Under the pieces are notes generated by a model that had not been told where the DNA came from, did not search any database, and saw only the letters and a list, made by a program, of their open reading frames with translations. The position numbers and the translations under genes were made by a program. DNA of 64,000 bases from Nocardioides sp. URHA0032. Its GTDB lineage: Bacteria > Actinomycetota > Actinomycetes > Propionibacteriales > Nocardioidaceae. Location of the stretch: assembly GCF_000620645.1 (NCBI RefSeq), contig NZ_JIAV01000002.1, positions 62,001 through 126,000 on the forward strand, given 5' to 3'. Positions 11,584 through 19,760 of the stretch are shown here, in pieces (within the stretch, counting starts at the first letter, position 1; the number at the start of each line of letters is the position of its first letter).

Positions 11584-12775
11584 GGATGGAGGGTACTGGC
11601 GCCTTCCGGCGCGGGATCGCCAGGGCGGCCAGCGCGGCGACCGCCCCAGCGGCGAGCGAGACCAGGTACGCCGCCGAGGCGCCCTGGTGGTCGACCACGA
11701 GGCCGCTCAGCGTCGCACCGGGAGCGACCCCGGCGACCAGCCCGGTCTGCATGATCGCCATGCCCTCGGTCAGCCGGCCGGACGGCACGACCTCCTCGGT
11801 CAGCGACATCGTCGCGATCATCGTCGGGGCGATCGCGAAGCCCGCGACGAACAGCGTGGCGCCCATCAGCGGCAGCGACCCGACCAAAGAGAGGGGCGCC
11901 ATCGCGCAGGCCATCGCCAGCGCGCCCCAGCGCACCCGGAACGACGGGCCGCGCCGCCAGTGCACCGCACCGGTGATCACGCCGGCGGTCAGGCTGCCGA
12001 ATGCCCACAAGGCGAGCAGCGCCCCGGACACCGCCTTGTGCCCGCGCTCGTCGGCGAACGCGACCGTCGTCACCTCGGCCGCGCCGAACAGCACGCCGAG
12101 CGCCGCGCACACGACCGCCAGCGGGACCACCGTGCCCCACGGCATCCCGGGCCGCGGCCCCGACGCACCGGTCCGGGGCTGCGCCGGCGGCTCGGTCGCG
12201 CGCTGGGAGCAGAAGAACAGCGTGCCGCTCACGCACGCGACCACCGCGACCAGGATCCCGGCCACCGGGTGCCACGCGGTCGCGAGGACCGTCACGATGA
12301 TGGGGCCGAGGATGAACACCGCCTCGTCGAGGACCGCCTCCAGCGCGTACGCCGTCTGCACCTCGGTCGGCTGGTCCAGCACGTGCGACCAGCGCGCCCG
12401 CACCGACGACCCGACCTGCGGCAGGCACCCGCCGGCCAGCGCCGCGAGCACGTAGCTCGTCGCGATCGGCCAGTCCGCCTGCACCGACACGACCAGCAGC
12501 GTGACCGCGACGCCGAACCCGAGGCTCGCGGCCGACAGCACCCGGCCCTGGCCGAAGCGGTCCAGCAGCCGGCCCTGCACGATGGCCAGGCCCGCGTTCG
12601 CGAACATGTACGCCGCCGACACGGCACCGGCGACGCCGTACCGCCCGGTCGCGGCCGAGACCAGCAGCACGATGCCCAGGCCGACCATCGAGATCGGCAG
12701 CCGCGCCACCAGACCGGCCATCGAGAACCGGAGCGTGCCGGGCCGGGCCAGGATCCGGCGGTACGACGTGAACAT
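11576..12775 (-). CDS. MFS transporter
   Basis: 399 residues with about 12 hydrophobic helices and the short charged central loop of the major facilitator superfamily. The loop-2 region '[19 protein letters not shown]' is a relaxed MFS A-motif (G-x-L-x-D-R-x-G-x-x). It resembles small actinobacterial drug or metabolite exporters, and the substrate cannot be assigned. The ATG at 12775 ('MFTSYRRIL') is chosen; the open frame extends ~900 bp upstream, but only antisense to ferrochelatase. It is coupled to the downstream oxidase gene. Confidence 0.85.
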   Translation of the reverse strand: MFTSYRRILARPGTLRFSMAGLVARLPISMVGLGIVLLVSAATGRYGVAGAVSAAYMFANAGLAIVQGRLLDRFGQGRVLSAASLGFGVAVTLLVVSVQADWPIATSYVLAALAGGCLPQVGSSVRARWSHVLDQPTEVQTAYALEAVLDEAVFILGPIIVTVLATAWHPVAGILVAVVACVSGTLFFCSQRATEPPAQPRTGASGPRPGMPWGTVVPLAVVCAALGVLFGAAEVTTVAFADERGHKAVSGALLALWAFGSLTAGVITGAVHWRRGPSFRVRWGALAMACAMAPLSLVGSLPLMGATLFVAGFAIAPTMIATMSLTEEVVPSGRLTEGMAIMQTGLVAGVAPGATLSGLVVDHQGASAAYLVSLAAGAVAALAALAIPRRKAPVPSIRD

Positions 12776-12844
12776 CGCGCTGAGCGTAGGGCGCCCCCGC
12801 GACCACCGACGAATCGTTATCAACGGCTCCCTACGATGAACGAC

Positions 12845-13936
12845 ATGACCCCCGACCCCTCGCCGTACGACGCCGTCCTGCTGGTGTCGTTCGGCGGCCC
12901 GGAGAAGCCCGAGGACGTGCTGCCGTTCCTCGAGAACGTCACGCGCGGGCGGGGGATCCCGCGGGAGCGGCTCGAGGAGGTCGGGCAGCACTACTTCCTC
13001 TTCGGCGGCCGGTCCCCGATCAACGACCAGAACCGCGCGTTCCTGGCCGCGCTGCGTGAGGACCTGGCCGGCGCCGGGGTCGACCTCCCGGTCTACTGGG
13101 GCAACCGCAACTGGGACCCGTACCTCACCGACACCCTCCGCCAGATGGCCAGCGACGGGGTCACCCGGGCGGCGTGCTTCGTGACCAGCGCCTACTCGTC
13201 GTACTCCTCGTGCCGGCAGTACCGGGAGAACCTCTTCGACGCCGTCGACGCGCTGCCGGACGGGGCGACGGCGCCGGTCCTGGACAAGCTCCGCCACTAC
13301 TTCAACCACCCGGGCTTCGTGGAGCCGGTGGTCGACGCGACGCTCGCCGCGCTGGCCGACCTGCCCGACGAGGCCCGCGAGGGTGCGCACCTCGCGTTCG
13401 TCACGCACTCGATCCCGGACACGATGGCCGCGAGCAGCGGCCCCGACGGCGACGCGTACGTCGAGCAGCACCTCAGCATCGCCGACGAGGTCGTCGAGCG
13501 GGTCCGCCAGGAGACCGGCCGGAGGCACCGGCACGCGCTCGTCTACTGCTCCCGCTCCGGTGCCCCCCACGTCCCGTGGCTGGAGCCGGACATCAACGAC
13601 CACCTCGAGCGCCTGCAGGCCGACGGCGCGGCGGGCGTCGTGATGGTGCCGGTCGGCTTCGTCTCCGACCACATGGAGGTCGTCTACGACCTCGACACCG
13701 AGGCCCGGGCGACCGCCGAGAAGCTCGGCCTGCCCGCCACCCGCGCCGCGACCGCGGGCGTGGACCCTCGGTTCGTGGCCACGGTCCGCGACCTGCTGCT
13801 CGAGCGCGCCGCGGTCGAGCGGGGCGAGGACGTCGCCCGCGCGAGCGTCGGCACCTACCCGGCCTGCTGGGACCGCTGCGCGCCCGGTTGCTGCCCGAAC
13901 CCGCGGGCCGACCGGCCCGCCCTGGCGGGCGCATGA
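12845..13936 (+). CDS. hemH: Ferrochelatase
   Basis: 363 residues. Inserts iron into porphyrin in haem synthesis; in actinobacteria it probably acts on coproporphyrin III. Visible are the N-terminal '[21 protein letters not shown]', the '[15 protein letters not shown]' region, the conserved '[10 protein letters not shown]' with the metal-ligand His (~residue 183), and '[15 protein letters not shown]' with the second acidic/His site. Cysteines near '[16 protein letters not shown]' at the C-terminus fit the [2Fe-2S] cluster of actinobacterial ferrochelatases. The ATG at 12845 is preferred because TACGAT lies 7 nt before it; an ATG at 12836 is also possible. Confidence 0.93.
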   Translation: MTPDPSPYDAVLLVSFGGPEKPEDVLPFLENVTRGRGIPRERLEEVGQHYFLFGGRSPINDQNRAFLAALREDLAGAGVDLPVYWGNRNWDPYLTDTLRQMASDGVTRAACFVTSAYSSYSSCRQYRENLFDAVDALPDGATAPVLDKLRHYFNHPGFVEPVVDATLAALADLPDEAREGAHLAFVTHSIPDTMAASSGPDGDAYVEQHLSIADEVVERVRQETGRRHRHALVYCSRSGAPHVPWLEPDINDHLERLQADGAAGVVMVPVGFVSDHMEVVYDLDTEARATAEKLGLPATRAATAGVDPRFVATVRDLLLERAAVERGEDVARASVGTYPACWDRCAPGCCPNPRADRPALAGA

Positions 13937-14763
13937 GCGCCGGCAACGCCGAGCTCGCCGCCCTCGCGCTCGACGTCGCGCGGGAGGCGGCCGCGCTGGT
14001 CCGCGACCGGCGCCGCGGCGAGGTGACCGTGGCGGCGACCAAGTCGAGCGACGTCGACATCGTCACCGAGGCCGACCGGGCCAGCGAGGAGCTGATCCGC
14101 GACCGGCTGCTGGCCCGGCGTCCCGACGACGGCGTGCTCGGCGAGGAGGGCGACGACGTGCCGTCCCGCTCGGGGGTGCGCTGGGTGGTGGACCCGATCG
14201 ACGGCACGGTGAACTTCCTCTACGGGCTGCCGGAGTACGCCGTCTCGATCGCCGCGGAGCGCTGGACCGACGAGGGCAGCGAGGTGGTGGCCGGCGTGGT
14301 CGTCAACGTCGCGCGCGGCACGGAGTACGTCGGGCAGCTCGGCGACGAGCACGGCCCCGCCGTCGTCACCCGGGACGGCGAGCCCATCGAGGTGCGCTCG
14401 CCGGCCGACCTGCACCTGCGGTTGCTGGTGACCGGCTTCAACTACGACGCCGGCATCCGGCAGCTGCAGGCCACCGCCCTCGCGAACCTGATCACACGGG
14501 TCCGCGACGTACGCCGGCTCGGCTCGTGCGCGCTCGACCTCTGCCACGTGGCCGAAGGCACCGTGGACGGGTACTTCGAGGAGGGCGTCAACCTGTGGGA
14601 CTACGCGGCGGGCGGACTCATCGCCCGGCTCGCGGGGGCCAGGTTCGAGACCCGTCCCGGGTCGGGCGGCACCTTGATGGTCGTGTGCGCTCCGCCACAC
14701 GGCTTCGACGACCTGCTGGACGCCCTGCAGACGGCCGGGTTCTCCCCTGAATCGGGGGAATAG
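13933..14763 (+). CDS. Inositol monophosphatase family phosphatase
   Basis: 276 residues. Mg-dependent sugar-phosphate phosphatase fold with its metal motifs: 'GEEG' (~residue 73), '[15 protein letters not shown]' (residues ~86-100) and, near the C-terminus, '[12 protein letters not shown]'. Possible substrates are inositol-1-phosphate, histidinol phosphate, fructose-1,6-bisphosphate or PAP; the sequence does not decide. The ATG overlaps the hemH stop (ATGA), so the two genes are translationally coupled. Confidence 0.88.
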   Translation: MSAGNAELAALALDVAREAAALVRDRRRGEVTVAATKSSDVDIVTEADRASEELIRDRLLARRPDDGVLGEEGDDVPSRSGVRWVVDPIDGTVNFLYGLPEYAVSIAAERWTDEGSEVVAGVVVNVARGTEYVGQLGDEHGPAVVTRDGEPIEVRSPADLHLRLLVTGFNYDAGIRQLQATALANLITRVRDVRRLGSCALDLCHVAEGTVDGYFEEGVNLWDYAAGGLIARLAGARFETRPGSGGTLMVVCAPPHGFDDLLDALQTAGFSPESGE

Positions 14764-14884
14764 CGCCCCGTCACCGGATGTTCACGCTCCGCCATGCGGA
14801 TCTGGTGTGCGAAAGACAGGCCGCATGGTGCACAATCTGGCGCCGACGACGGCGCAGAAGCAGGGAACGGGAGTGAAGTGACGG

Positions 14885-15178
14885 ATGGCGACTGACTACG
14901 ACGCACCGCGCAAGAACGAGGACGAGCAGTCCGAGGAGAGCATCGAGGAGCTGAAGGCGCGTCGTCACGACAAGAACTCCGGCAAGGTCGACGAGGACGA
15001 GACCGAGGCGGCCGAGTCCTTCGAGCTGCCCGGCGCCGACCTGTCGCACGAGGAGCTCGCCGTCGAGGTGAAGCCCAAGCAGGAGGACGAGTTCACCTGC
15101 ATGAGCTGCTTCCTGGTGCACCACCGGAGCCAGCTGGCGGACGCGAAGAAGATGATCTGCCGCGACTGTGCAGCGTGA
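14885..15178 (+). CDS. DUF4193 family protein
   Basis: 97 residues, very acidic N-terminal half, C-terminal zinc-ribbon-like module 'CMSCFLVHHRSQLA...CRDC' with two Cys pairs about 22 residues apart. This is the conserved actinobacterial DUF4193 family, function unknown. It probably binds zinc, and the charged N-terminus would suit a protein or RNA-polymerase partner (inference). The 121-bp gap upstream holds a CACAAT hexamer near 14830 that may be its -10 element. A strong terminator hairpin lies downstream. Confidence 0.85.
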   Translation: MATDYDAPRKNEDEQSEESIEELKARRHDKNSGKVDEDETEAAESFELPGADLSHEELAVEVKPKQEDEFTCMSCFLVHHRSQLADAKKMICRDCAA

Positions 15179-15189
15179 CGCACGACGAC

Positions 15190-15222
15190 GCATGACGATG
15201 CATCACGGCGCATGACGATGCA
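15190..15222. repeat. Short direct repeat GCATGACGATGCA, two copies, 20-bp period
   Basis: Copies at 15190-15202 and 15210-15222, inside a 60-bp run of related CATGACG and CACGACG words right after the DUF4193 stop. There are only two full copies and no further periodicity, so this is a small tandem duplication in the 3' untranslated region, not an array. Confidence 0.6.
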
Positions 15223-15248
15223 GGCTGACGCAGCCTGAGTCGACGACG

Positions 15249-15278
15249 AAGGCCGCAGCCCGGCAGGGCTGCGGCCTT
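15249..15278. terminator. Bidirectional hairpin terminator
   Basis: Thirteen-base-pair perfect stem AAGGCCGCAGCCC / GGGCTGCGGCCTT with a GGCA loop between the convergent DUF4193 and DUF4235 genes. The A/T ends of the stem give a short U-run on both strands, so it can stop transcription in both directions. Confidence 0.85.
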
Positions 15279-15300
15279 CTGCGTGTCCGGATCGCCTGGC

Positions 15301-15597
15301 TCAGGCCTCCTGGCCGTCCTTGCGGAGGTCGGGCGGCAGGTGGCCGGTCGAGCGTGCGTAGTACGACGCCGCCTTCCGCTGCGCCATCATCCGGGCCAGC
15401 CCGACGGCGATGCCGCTGGCGACGGCCCAGCTGACCGCCTCCCAGATCTCGACGTCCGGGTCGGCCGGGTTCTCCGGCGGCTGCTTGCCGGTGGCGAGCT
15501 GCCACACCTTGTCGAGGCCCTTCTTCGCCACGGCGGCCGCGCCCAGGGCGGAGACCAGGGAGAAGACGGTCCAGACCTTCGAGGAGTCCTTTGCCAT
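15301..15597 (-). CDS. DUF4235 membrane protein
   Basis: 98 residues with two hydrophobic segments: 'VFSLVSALGAAAVAKKGL' near the N-terminus and 'AVSWAVASGIAVGLARMMA' in the middle. This is the layout of the DUF4235 family of small actinobacterial membrane proteins, function unknown. The stretch between the helices is polar with a Pro-rich turn; the C-terminus is charged. ATG start at 15597. Confidence 0.85.
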   Translation of the reverse strand: MAKDSSKVWTVFSLVSALGAAAVAKKGLDKVWQLATGKQPPENPADPDVEIWEAVSWAVASGIAVGLARMMAQRKAASYYARSTGHLPPDLRKDGQEA

Positions 15598-15619
15598 GGG
15601 GCGACAGTACCCAGACCGG

Positions 15620-16102
15620 TCAGTGCCGACTCAAGGCCGTCAGCGCCCGGGCCAGGTCCTCGGGGTGCCGCGTGCTCACCAGCCAGTACGGCGCCGGGTC
15701 CGCGGGGTCGGTGATCTCCACCTTCACCGCGCGGTGAAGGTAGGGCCGCAGCAGCAGGTACGCCCGCGCGTCGGCCTCGACGCCGGCCGTGCGGCGTGTC
15801 TCCTCGGCGTCCAGCGCCGTGACGGCGCCCAGGTGCTCGGCACCGATGTGCGCCCGGCCGGCGCGGAACCGACCGTCGGCGACCACCACGCGGGCCGCGC
15901 CGATCATGCTGAAGAGGAAGGCCATCGTCGCCAGCGCCACCAGCGTCACGACCCAGGCCGCCACGGCCGGGAGGGCCACGACGACCGCCAGCCACAGCGT
16001 GGCGACCAGCATCGTGCCCTGGACCCACCAGCGCAGCGGGACGCCGAGGCGCTCGGCGTACGCGGGGGAGACGGTCACGGCCGGAATCCTTCCATTGGTC
16101 AC
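15620..16102 (-). CDS. DUF3093 membrane protein
   Basis: 160 residues. Two adjacent transmembrane helices ('[20 protein letters not shown]' and '[20 protein letters not shown]') are followed by a soluble ~90-residue domain with '[16 protein letters not shown]' and '[16 protein letters not shown]'. This is the DUF3093 family, which sits next to dut in most actinobacteria, as here. A bacterial PH-like fold is likely for the soluble part (inference). GTG start, divergent from dut with 29 bp between the starts. Confidence 0.87.
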   Translation of the reverse strand: MTNGRIPAVTVSPAYAERLGVPLRWWVQGTMLVATLWLAVVVALPAVAAWVVTLVALATMAFLFSMIGAARVVVADGRFRAGRAHIGAEHLGAVTALDAEETRRTAGVEADARAYLLLRPYLHRAVKVEITDPADPAPYWLVSTRHPEDLARALTALSRH

Positions 16103-16131
16103 CGGGGCGCCTGCGGGTAGGGTCGCGCGAC

Positions 16132-16617
16132 GTGTCCGACGCGCATCTCGAGGTGCTGGTGAGCCGCCTCGACCCCGACCTGCCGCTGCCGGCGTACGCC
16201 CATCCCGGCGACGCCGGCGCCGACCTCCTCACGACCATCGACGTCAGCCTGGCGCCGGGGGAGCGTGGCCTGGTGCCGACGGGCATCGCCCTGGCCCTGC
16301 CCGACGGGTACGTCGCGCTCGTGCACCCGCGCTCCGGCCTGGCCGCCCGGCACGGGCTGTCCATCGTGAACAGTCCCGGCACCGTGGACGCGGGCTACCG
16401 CGGCGAGATCAAGGTGATGCTGATCAACCACGATCCGCTGGAGCCGATCCACCTGCGCCGGGGGGACCGGATCGCGCAGCTGGTGATCCAGCGCGTCGAG
16501 CGGGCCCGGTTCACCGAGGTCGGCGAACTGCCCGACTCCGTCCGGGGCGCCGGGGGCTACGGTTCTACCGGGGGCTTCGGCGCCCCGCCCGTCCCGATCG
16601 AGGAGAAGCAGTCGTGA
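16132..16617 (+). CDS. dut: dUTP diphosphatase
   Basis: 161 residues. Hydrolyses dUTP to dUMP and pyrophosphate. All five motifs of trimeric dUTPases are present: 'AGADLLT' (I), '[10 protein letters not shown]' (II), '[11 protein letters not shown]' with the catalytic Asp (III), 'RIAQLVIQ' (IV) and the C-terminal Gly-rich '[12 protein letters not shown]' (V). GTG start with TAGGGT 8 nt upstream (leaderless). The stop overlaps the next gene's GTG (GTGA). Confidence 0.95.
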   Translation: MSDAHLEVLVSRLDPDLPLPAYAHPGDAGADLLTTIDVSLAPGERGLVPTGIALALPDGYVALVHPRSGLAARHGLSIVNSPGTVDAGYRGEIKVMLINHDPLEPIHLRRGDRIAQLVIQRVERARFTEVGELPDSVRGAGGYGSTGGFGAPPVPIEEKQS

Positions 16618-17246
16618 AGTTCCGCCGCAAGTCCACCGAGGCCGAGCAGGATCCGGGGCCCGAGGTGGAGCAGGATCCTGCCGAGGGCGTCGACCTCTCG
16701 ACACTCCGCGCGACCGGGCCGTACGACGCCGACGACGCCCCCGACGACGACGTGCTCCGGATGGACCTCGGATGCGTGCTCATCGCCCCGACCGAGGGCA
16801 GCGAGGTCCGGATCCAGGTCGACGAGGCCACCGAGGCCGTGCAGGGGGTGCTGCTGGTGGCCCAGGACGGCGCGATGGAGCTCCGGGCGTTCGCCGCACC
16901 CCGCAACGGCGACCTCTGGAGCGAGGTGCGGCCCAAGATCGCGGCCGACTTCGCCCAGCGTGGCGGCACCGCCGACGAGCGCGAGGGCCGGTTCGGCACC
17001 GAGCTGCTCTGCCGCGTCACCGTCACCACGCCCGACGGCGGCACCGGCACCCAGCCGTCCCGGGTGATCGGCATCAACGGCCCCCGCTGGATGCTGCGTG
17101 CGACGCTGCTCGGCCGTCCGGCGGTCGAGGTCGACGACGCCGAGCTCTGGGAGGAGGCCCTCGCGCGGGTCGTCGTGCGCCGCGGCACCGCCCCGATGCC
17201 GCCCGGCGCCGAGCTGCCGCTCTCGCTGCCGCGCGACGGCTCCTAG
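16614..17246 (+). CDS. DUF3710 family protein
   Basis: 210 residues, soluble, acidic. It belongs to DUF3710, whose genes follow dut in many actinobacteria; function unknown. The core '[17 protein letters not shown]' to '[15 protein letters not shown]' region is a predicted beta-rich domain, with 'GPRWMLR' the best-conserved patch. The N-terminal 45 residues are charged and probably disordered. Translation is coupled to dut by the GTGA overlap, so the two products are likely made in similar amounts. Confidence 0.85.
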   Translation: MKFRRKSTEAEQDPGPEVEQDPAEGVDLSTLRATGPYDADDAPDDDVLRMDLGCVLIAPTEGSEVRIQVDEATEAVQGVLLVAQDGAMELRAFAAPRNGDLWSEVRPKIAADFAQRGGTADEREGRFGTELLCRVTVTTPDGGTGTQPSRVIGINGPRWMLRATLLGRPAVEVDDAELWEEALARVVVRRGTAPMPPGAELPLSLPRDGS

Positions 17247-17256
17247 GCGGCCCGGC

Positions 17257-17628
17257 ATGTCGGAGAAGAGCCGGCTGCGGCGCACGATCAGCCGGTGGGC
17301 CAGCACCGACGACCAGCACGCCCGGGACATGCGCAAGGAGTACGGCGCGGACCACGGCCACGGTCACGACCGCATCGGCGACGCGCCGGACCGCGAGCGG
17401 GTGCGCCTGCGCGGGACCCTGCGGACGGTGACGCTGCGCCCGCGTGGCGGCGTACCCGCCCTGGAGGCGGAGCTGTACGACGGCACCGGCACCATCACCG
17501 TCATCTGGCTGGGCCGCCGGCGGATCTCCGGGGTCAACCCCGGGCGCTCGATCGAGATCCAGGGCCGGATCGGCCGGCACGACTCCCAGCGGATCATGTA
17601 CAACCCGCGCTACGAGCTGATGCCGTGA
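17257..17628 (+). CDS. OB-fold nucleic-acid-binding protein
   Basis: 123 residues. The C-terminal ~75 residues ('VRLRGTLRTVTLRP...AELYDGTGTITVIWLGRR...IEIQGRI') form an OB-fold like that of RecG wedge and tRNA anti-codon domains. The N-terminal 45 residues are basic with a His-rich patch ('DHGHGHD'). Part of the dut operon: it starts 10 bp after DUF3710 and its stop overlaps the next start (GTGA). Possible role in single-stranded DNA metabolism, by fold only. Confidence 0.83.
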   Translation: MSEKSRLRRTISRWASTDDQHARDMRKEYGADHGHGHDRIGDAPDRERVRLRGTLRTVTLRPRGGVPALEAELYDGTGTITVIWLGRRRISGVNPGRSIEIQGRIGRHDSQRIMYNPRYELMP

Positions 17629-18323
17629 GCGAGCCGCACGCCCCAGCCACGCTCGACACCGTCGAGGCCGTCGTGCGGGCCCAGATCTCGCGAGCGCTCG
17701 GTGGCCGGCGCGGCATGGTCGAGGCTGCCGTCCCGACTCTCGTCTTCACGGTCGTCTGGCTCACCACCAAGGAGCTGCGCTACGCGCTGGTCGCCAGCAT
17801 CGCCATCGCCGTGACGCTGCTGGTGGTGCGGCTGGTGCAGCGCTCGACGGTGCAGTTCTGCCTCAACGCGCTGTTCGGCATCGGCATCGGCTGGGTGTTC
17901 GTCACGATCTCCGCGCGCCAGGGCGGCAGCGCCGACGACCAGGCGCTCGCGTACTTCCTGCCGGGCATCATCTACAACGCCGGCTACACCGTGGTGCTCT
18001 CGCTCACCTGCCTGGTCGGCTGGCCGCTGATCGGGTTCATGGTCGGCAGCGTCACCGGCGACCCGACCGCCTGGCACGGCGACCGCCAGGTCGTCCGGCT
18101 GTGCACCCGGCTCACCTGGCTGCTCGCCGTACCCTGCCTGCTCCGCGTGGTCGTGCAGACGCCGATCTGGGTCGCCGGCCACTCGGCCGCCATGGACCCG
18201 GACCGCGCGGTCGCGCTGCTCGGTGTCCTCAAGATCGCGATGGGCTGGCCGCTCCAGCTCGCCGCGCTCGGCGCGATGGCGTGGATCCTCAGCCGCAACA
18301 GGACCCCGGTCACCGCCGCCTGA
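17625..18323 (+). CDS. DUF3159 membrane protein
   Basis: 232 residues with about six hydrophobic segments from residue ~35 onward. It matches the actinobacterial DUF3159 family, an uncharacterised polytopic protein found downstream of the OB-fold gene in this operon. Conserved-looking features are 'ARQGGSADDQALAYFLPG' in a loop and 'GWPLIGFMVG' before a short 'GDPTAWHGD' turn. Start GTG in a GTGA overlap. Last gene of the dut operon; it ends 3 bp before the convergent TrkA gene. Confidence 0.85.
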   Translation: MSEPHAPATLDTVEAVVRAQISRALGGRRGMVEAAVPTLVFTVVWLTTKELRYALVASIAIAVTLLVVRLVQRSTVQFCLNALFGIGIGWVFVTISARQGGSADDQALAYFLPGIIYNAGYTVVLSLTCLVGWPLIGFMVGSVTGDPTAWHGDRQVVRLCTRLTWLLAVPCLLRVVVQTPIWVAGHSAAMDPDRAVALLGVLKIAMGWPLQLAALGAMAWILSRNRTPVTAA

Positions 18324-18326
18324 GCG

Positions 18327-18998
18327 TCAACCGCCGTGGGCGGAGGGGGCGAGCAGCCGCTCGAGGTTCTCCTCGATGTCGCTCGGCACCACGAACAGCA
18401 GCTCGTCGCCGGCCTCGATCGGCTGCTCGGCGTCGGGCACGTAGACCTGGCCGTCGCGCAGGATCGTGACCAGCGCGCAGTTCTCCGGGAACGGGATCAG
18501 GCCCGCCGGCTTCCCGACGTACGGCGAGTCCGCGGGCAGCGTCATCTCGACCAGGTTGGCGTTGCCCTGGCGGAACGTGAACAGCCGCACCAGGTCACCG
18601 ACGGTGACGGCCTCCTCGACCAGGGCGGACATGATCCGCGGCGTCGAGACGTTCACGTCGACGCCCCAGGCCTCGGTGAACAGCCACTCGTTGTTGGGGT
18701 GGTTGACGCGGCCGACCGTGCGCGGCACGCCGAACTCGGTCTTGGCGAGCAGCGAGGTGACCAGGTTGGCCTTGTCGTCACCGGTGGCCGCGATCACCAC
18801 GTCGCAGCGGTCCAGGCGGGCCTCCTCCAGCGAGGAGAGCTCGCAGGAGTCGGCGAGCAGCCACTCGGCGTCCGGCACCCGCTCCGGCTTGATCGAGGAG
18901 GGGTTCTTGTCGATGAGCAGGACGTCGTGGCCGTTCTGGATCAGCTCCCGGGCGATCGAGCGGCCGACGGCCCCTGCCCCGGCGATGGCGACGCGCAT
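18327..18998 (-). CDS. trkA: TrkA-family potassium-uptake regulatory protein (second of pair)
   Basis: 223 residues. RCK-N Rossmann domain with 'VAIAGAGAVGRSIA' (NAD-binding GxGxxG at residues ~6-11) and acidic ribose-binding residue in 'LLIDKNPS', then an RCK-C domain (~140-223). Such proteins gate potassium transporters in response to NADH/NAD or nucleotides. Shine-Dalgarno GGAG precedes the ATG. It follows the first TrkA gene by 19 bp, giving the two-protein arrangement (CeoB/CeoC) common in actinobacteria. Confidence 0.88.
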   Translation of the reverse strand: MRVAIAGAGAVGRSIARELIQNGHDVLLIDKNPSSIKPERVPDAEWLLADSCELSSLEEARLDRCDVVIAATGDDKANLVTSLLAKTEFGVPRTVGRVNHPNNEWLFTEAWGVDVNVSTPRIMSALVEEAVTVGDLVRLFTFRQGNANLVEMTLPADSPYVGKPAGLIPFPENCALVTILRDGQVYVPDAEQPIEAGDELLFVVPSDIEENLERLLAPSAHGG

Positions 18999-19017
18999 GT
19001 CGGTCTCCTAGCTCTCG

Positions 19018-19680
19018 TCAGCTCTCGTCGGGGCCGGCGTCGATCGTCCGGTAGGCGTGCGCGGCGTTCTCCTCGCGCATCACCAGGTGCAGCAGGTCGC
19101 CCTCCTGGATCACGCTCTCCCGGGTGGGCAGCATGCCCTCGCCGAGGCGGTCGATCCAGGCGATCCGGCTCTTGGACTGCATCTGGAAGTCGACGGTCCG
19201 GTGGCCGATCCACGCCTCGGTGACCGGCACCTGGTCGAGCCGGACGGTGCCCGACGGGTCCCGGTAGTCAGGCTCGGCACCGGCCGGCAGCAGCCGGCGC
19301 AGCACCTGGTCGGCGGTCCACTTGACCGTCGCGACCGTGGTGATGCCGAGGCGCTGGTAGACCTCGGCGCGGCCGGGGTCGTAGATGCGCGCGACGACCT
19401 GCTGGATCCCGAAGGTCTCCCGGGCGACCCGCGCCGCGATGATGTTCGAGTTGTCACCGCTGGAGACCGCGGCGAACGCGTCGGCGCGCCGGATGCCGGC
19501 CTTCTCCAGGACCTCCTGGTCGAAGCCGTAGCCGGTGACCTTGTCCCCGTTGAAGCCGGGCCCGAGCCGCCGGAACGCGTCCGGCTCGCTGTCGATGACC
19601 GACACCGTGTGGTTGCGGTCCTCGAGGCTGCGCGCCAGCGTCGAGCCGACGCGCCCGCAGCCCATGATCACGACGTGCAC
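19018..19680 (-). CDS. trkA: TrkA-family potassium-uptake regulatory protein (first of pair)
   Basis: 220 residues, paralogous to its neighbour. RCK-N domain with 'VVIMGCGRVGSTLA' and 'VIDSEPDAF', then RCK-C from ~135. The 'VVARIYDPGRAEVYQRLG' segment is typical of the first of the two actinobacterial Trk proteins. No TrkH/TrkG channel subunit is next to them; the divergent gene is a KimA-like permease, so the pair may serve that transporter or a channel elsewhere (inference). Confidence 0.88.
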   Translation of the reverse strand: MHVVIMGCGRVGSTLARSLEDRNHTVSVIDSEPDAFRRLGPGFNGDKVTGYGFDQEVLEKAGIRRADAFAAVSSGDNSNIIAARVARETFGIQQVVARIYDPGRAEVYQRLGITTVATVKWTADQVLRRLLPAGAEPDYRDPSGTVRLDQVPVTEAWIGHRTVDFQMQSKSRIAWIDRLGEGMLPTRESVIQEGDLLHLVMREENAAHAYRTIDAGPDES

Positions 19681-19760
19681 GGTCGAACGCTACAACAGGC
19701 GGGCGCCGATCCCGGCGCGGATGCCCCGGGGCTCACCCACGGGGTCTAGCCTTTCCGGTC

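Noticed and set aside
15190..15222. CRISPR-like repeats
   Set aside because: Only two short copies with a 7-bp gap; no array.
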